A stretch of DNA of 6,196 bases from Halobacteriales archaeon QS_9_67_15 (GTDB taxonomy: Archaea > Halobacteriota > Halobacteria > Halobacteriales > Haloarculaceae): NCBI GenBank assembly GCA_003023165.1, contig PXSD01000006.1, positions 1 through 6,196 on the forward strand. The letters are read 5' to 3'. This document shows positions 5,155 to 6,196 of the stretch, in pieces. The notes beneath the pieces were generated by a model. The model was given only the letters and a program-made list of their open reading frames with translations, was not told the DNA's origin and did no database searches. Both the position numbers and the translations under genes were made by a program. Each line of letters starts with the position of its first letter. Positions within the stretch are counted from its first letter, which is position 1.

Positions 5155-6000
5155 TCAGACCACGTCGAGAAACGTCCGAACGCGGTCGGTCGCCGCGGCA
5201 CGCTGGTCGCGGAAGACGCAGTGCCCGGCGTCGTCGACGTGGAGCAGTTCGCCGTCGGGGATCAGGTCGACGCTCGCCCGGTCGCGCTCGCGCGCTTCCG
5301 CGTCCACGTCGGCGCGGACCACGAGCGTCGGGACCTCGATATCCGCGTAGTAGTCCTCGGGGTCGGCCCAGCCGCGGAACACCTCGGTGACGTTGGCGCT
5401 GACGCGCAGGCGGGCGTCGGCGAGCAGACTCGCGAGCTCTGCTTCCCCGGCCTCGACGTGGCCACTGATCTCGTCGTCAGCCCGCAGCAGTTCGGCCTTC
5501 GAGTGGTCGTGCCACCACAGCACCTGCTGGCGGACGCTCTCGACCTCCGCCTCGCTGACACCGTCGTCGTCACGGTTTTCGGCGTCGTGCTGGAGCAGTC
5601 CCGCGGGGTCGACGGAGACGACCGCCCGCGGTCGGTCCGGGTAGTTCGCGGCGGTCGCGAGCACCGTGTCGCCGCCCATCGAGTGGCCCAGCAGGACCGG
5701 GTGTTCGACGTCGAGGCCGTCGAGCAGACCGACGAGGTCGGCGGCGCGGCTGTCGGCGTCGTATCCCGACTCAGGCGCATCGGACCGGCCGTGACCGCGA
5801 GCGTCGTAGCAGATCACGTCGTAATCGTCCGCGAAATCGCGAGCGAGCGGCGTCCGGCAGCGCCCGTCGTCGAAGACGCCGTGCGCGACGACCAGCGGCG
5901 GGCCGTCACCCCCCGTCCGGGTGTAGTGAAGCCTGACGCCGTCGTCGACCGCGACGAAACCTTCCGTCCAGTCCGCCGGCAGTTGTGTCTCGAACTCCAT
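5155..6000 (-). CDS. Alpha/beta hydrolase
   Basis: 281 aa, a typical length for a single-domain alpha/beta hydrolase. The order of motifs is complete: strand LVVAHG with the oxyanion HG at 40-41; YDARGHGRSD at 65-74, the usual turn before helix A; nucleophile elbow GHSMGG at 105-110 with S107; acid D231 in VVRADVD; and histidine H260 in DDAGHCVF. A lid region lies at about 137-215 (HDAENRDDDG onward, with WWHDHSK), where substrate choice is made. It has no signal peptide and is expected to be cytoplasmic. The overall pattern is like epoxide hydrolases, esterases, lactonases and haloalkane dehalogenases, which cannot be separated by eye. ATG 6000 gives a natural N-terminus and follows a good AT-rich promoter. 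The SRPBCC gene lies 188 bases downstream, so an operon is possible but not required. Confidence 0.92.
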   Translation of the reverse strand: MEFETQLPADWTEGFVAVDDGVRLHYTRTGGDGPPLVVAHGVFDDGRCRTPLARDFADDYDVICYDARGHGRSDAPESGYDADSRAADLVGLLDGLDVEHPVLLGHSMGGDTVLATAANYPDRPRAVVSVDPAGLLQHDAENRDDDGVSEAEVESVRQQVLWWHDHSKAELLRADDEISGHVEAGEAELASLLADARLRVSANVTEVFRGWADPEDYYADIEVPTLVVRADVDAEARERDRASVDLIPDGELLHVDDAGHCVFRDQRAAATDRVRTFLDVV

Positions 6001-6054
6001 GCGTTCCGTACTCGGATCGACCGGAAAAGCGTACGGGCACCGGAGCCGGTCGTG

Positions 6055-6067
6055 TTTAGTTAAGTAA
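6055..6067 (-). promoter_or_regulatory. Candidate promoter for the alpha/beta hydrolase
   Basis: The minus strand reads TTACTTAACTAAA, the most AT-rich 13 bases between the repeat at 6094 and the hydrolase start. A start site about 25 bases downstream would fall near 6030, giving a leader of roughly 30 bases. No clear Shine-Dalgarno precedes the ATG at 6000. Confidence 0.45.
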
Positions 6068-6093
6068 CTGCGCTCGAGAGAGCCGTTGGAAAT

Positions 6094-6196
6094 AGCCTGA
6101 AAGCCCCGACGCGTTCGACTCCTGCGACTCGCTGTCGTTCGAGAGAGCGAAGCTCTCTCGTGATGACGAAAGACGCCGAGGCGTCTTTCGAACCAC
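6094..6196. repeat. Intergenic repeat, copy 2 (runs off the window)
   Basis: Positions 6094-6135 match 875-916 with three differences, in the same orientation. After that the two copies diverge. Copy 2 carries two perfect hairpins: CGAGAGAGC/GCTCTCTCG (6140-6148/6152-6160, 9 bp, loop GAA) and CGAAAGACGCC/GGCGTCTTTCG (6167-6177/6180-6190, 11 bp, 2-base loop). The right inverted arm seen in copy 1 is not present before the window ends and may lie beyond it. The hairpins could be transcription terminators or part of the repeat element. Confidence 0.6.

Noticed and set aside
4699..6063. 454-codon + strand open frame over the hydrolase and the SRPBCC N-terminus
   Set aside because: Antisense shadow; the alpha/beta hydrolase triad and SRPBCC motifs lie on the minus strand, and this frame has basic, low-complexity stretches foreign to haloarchaea.

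Overview
The window looks like chromosome of a halophilic archaeon (Halobacteria). GC content is very high with a strong G/C third-position bias, the predicted proteins are very acidic, and GatD, the archaea-specific half of the GatDE tRNA amidotransferase, is present. The sequence alone does not support a genus.

Left end (1-840, + strand): a tight cassette of small genes. A minimal J-domain protein (6-284) overlaps a 74-aa acidic protein of unknown function (274-498). A 15-codon open frame with a very good Shine-Dalgarno (488-535) overlaps the stop of that gene and, through an ATGA junction, the start of a third unknown protein (532-840). Codon choice here (TTA, TTG, CTT, CTA, AGG) is less G/C-biased than in the rest of the window, which suggests an accessory origin.

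Middle (875-3172): an intergenic repeat with inverted ends lies between convergent genes. It is followed, on the minus strand, by gatD (3172->1919) and a GNAT-family acetyltransferase (1913->993), which start 5 bases apart and so probably form an operon. GatD keeps all the expected catalytic residues and should make Gln-tRNA(Gln) by transamidation together with GatE, which is not in this window.

Non-coding block (3173-3724): 552 bases without a convincing gene but rich in hairpins. A stem-loop lies in the likely gatD leader. A series of strong hairpins at 3454-3669 ends in a stem plus AGTTGAC that resembles the right end of haloarchaeal IS1341-type (TnpB, IS200/IS605) elements. No TnpB is present, so this may be an orphan omega-RNA or a PATE-type MITE. 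It is the most interesting part of the window.

Right part (3725-6000, all minus strand): an alpha/beta hydrolase (6000->5155) with a complete Ser-Asp-His triad, a membrane-anchored SRPBCC protein (4966->4193), and a small glycine-zipper protein with a very acidic tail (4162->3725). An AT-rich promoter precedes the hydrolase. The window ends in a second, incomplete copy of the intergenic repeat seen at 875, here followed by two perfect hairpins.
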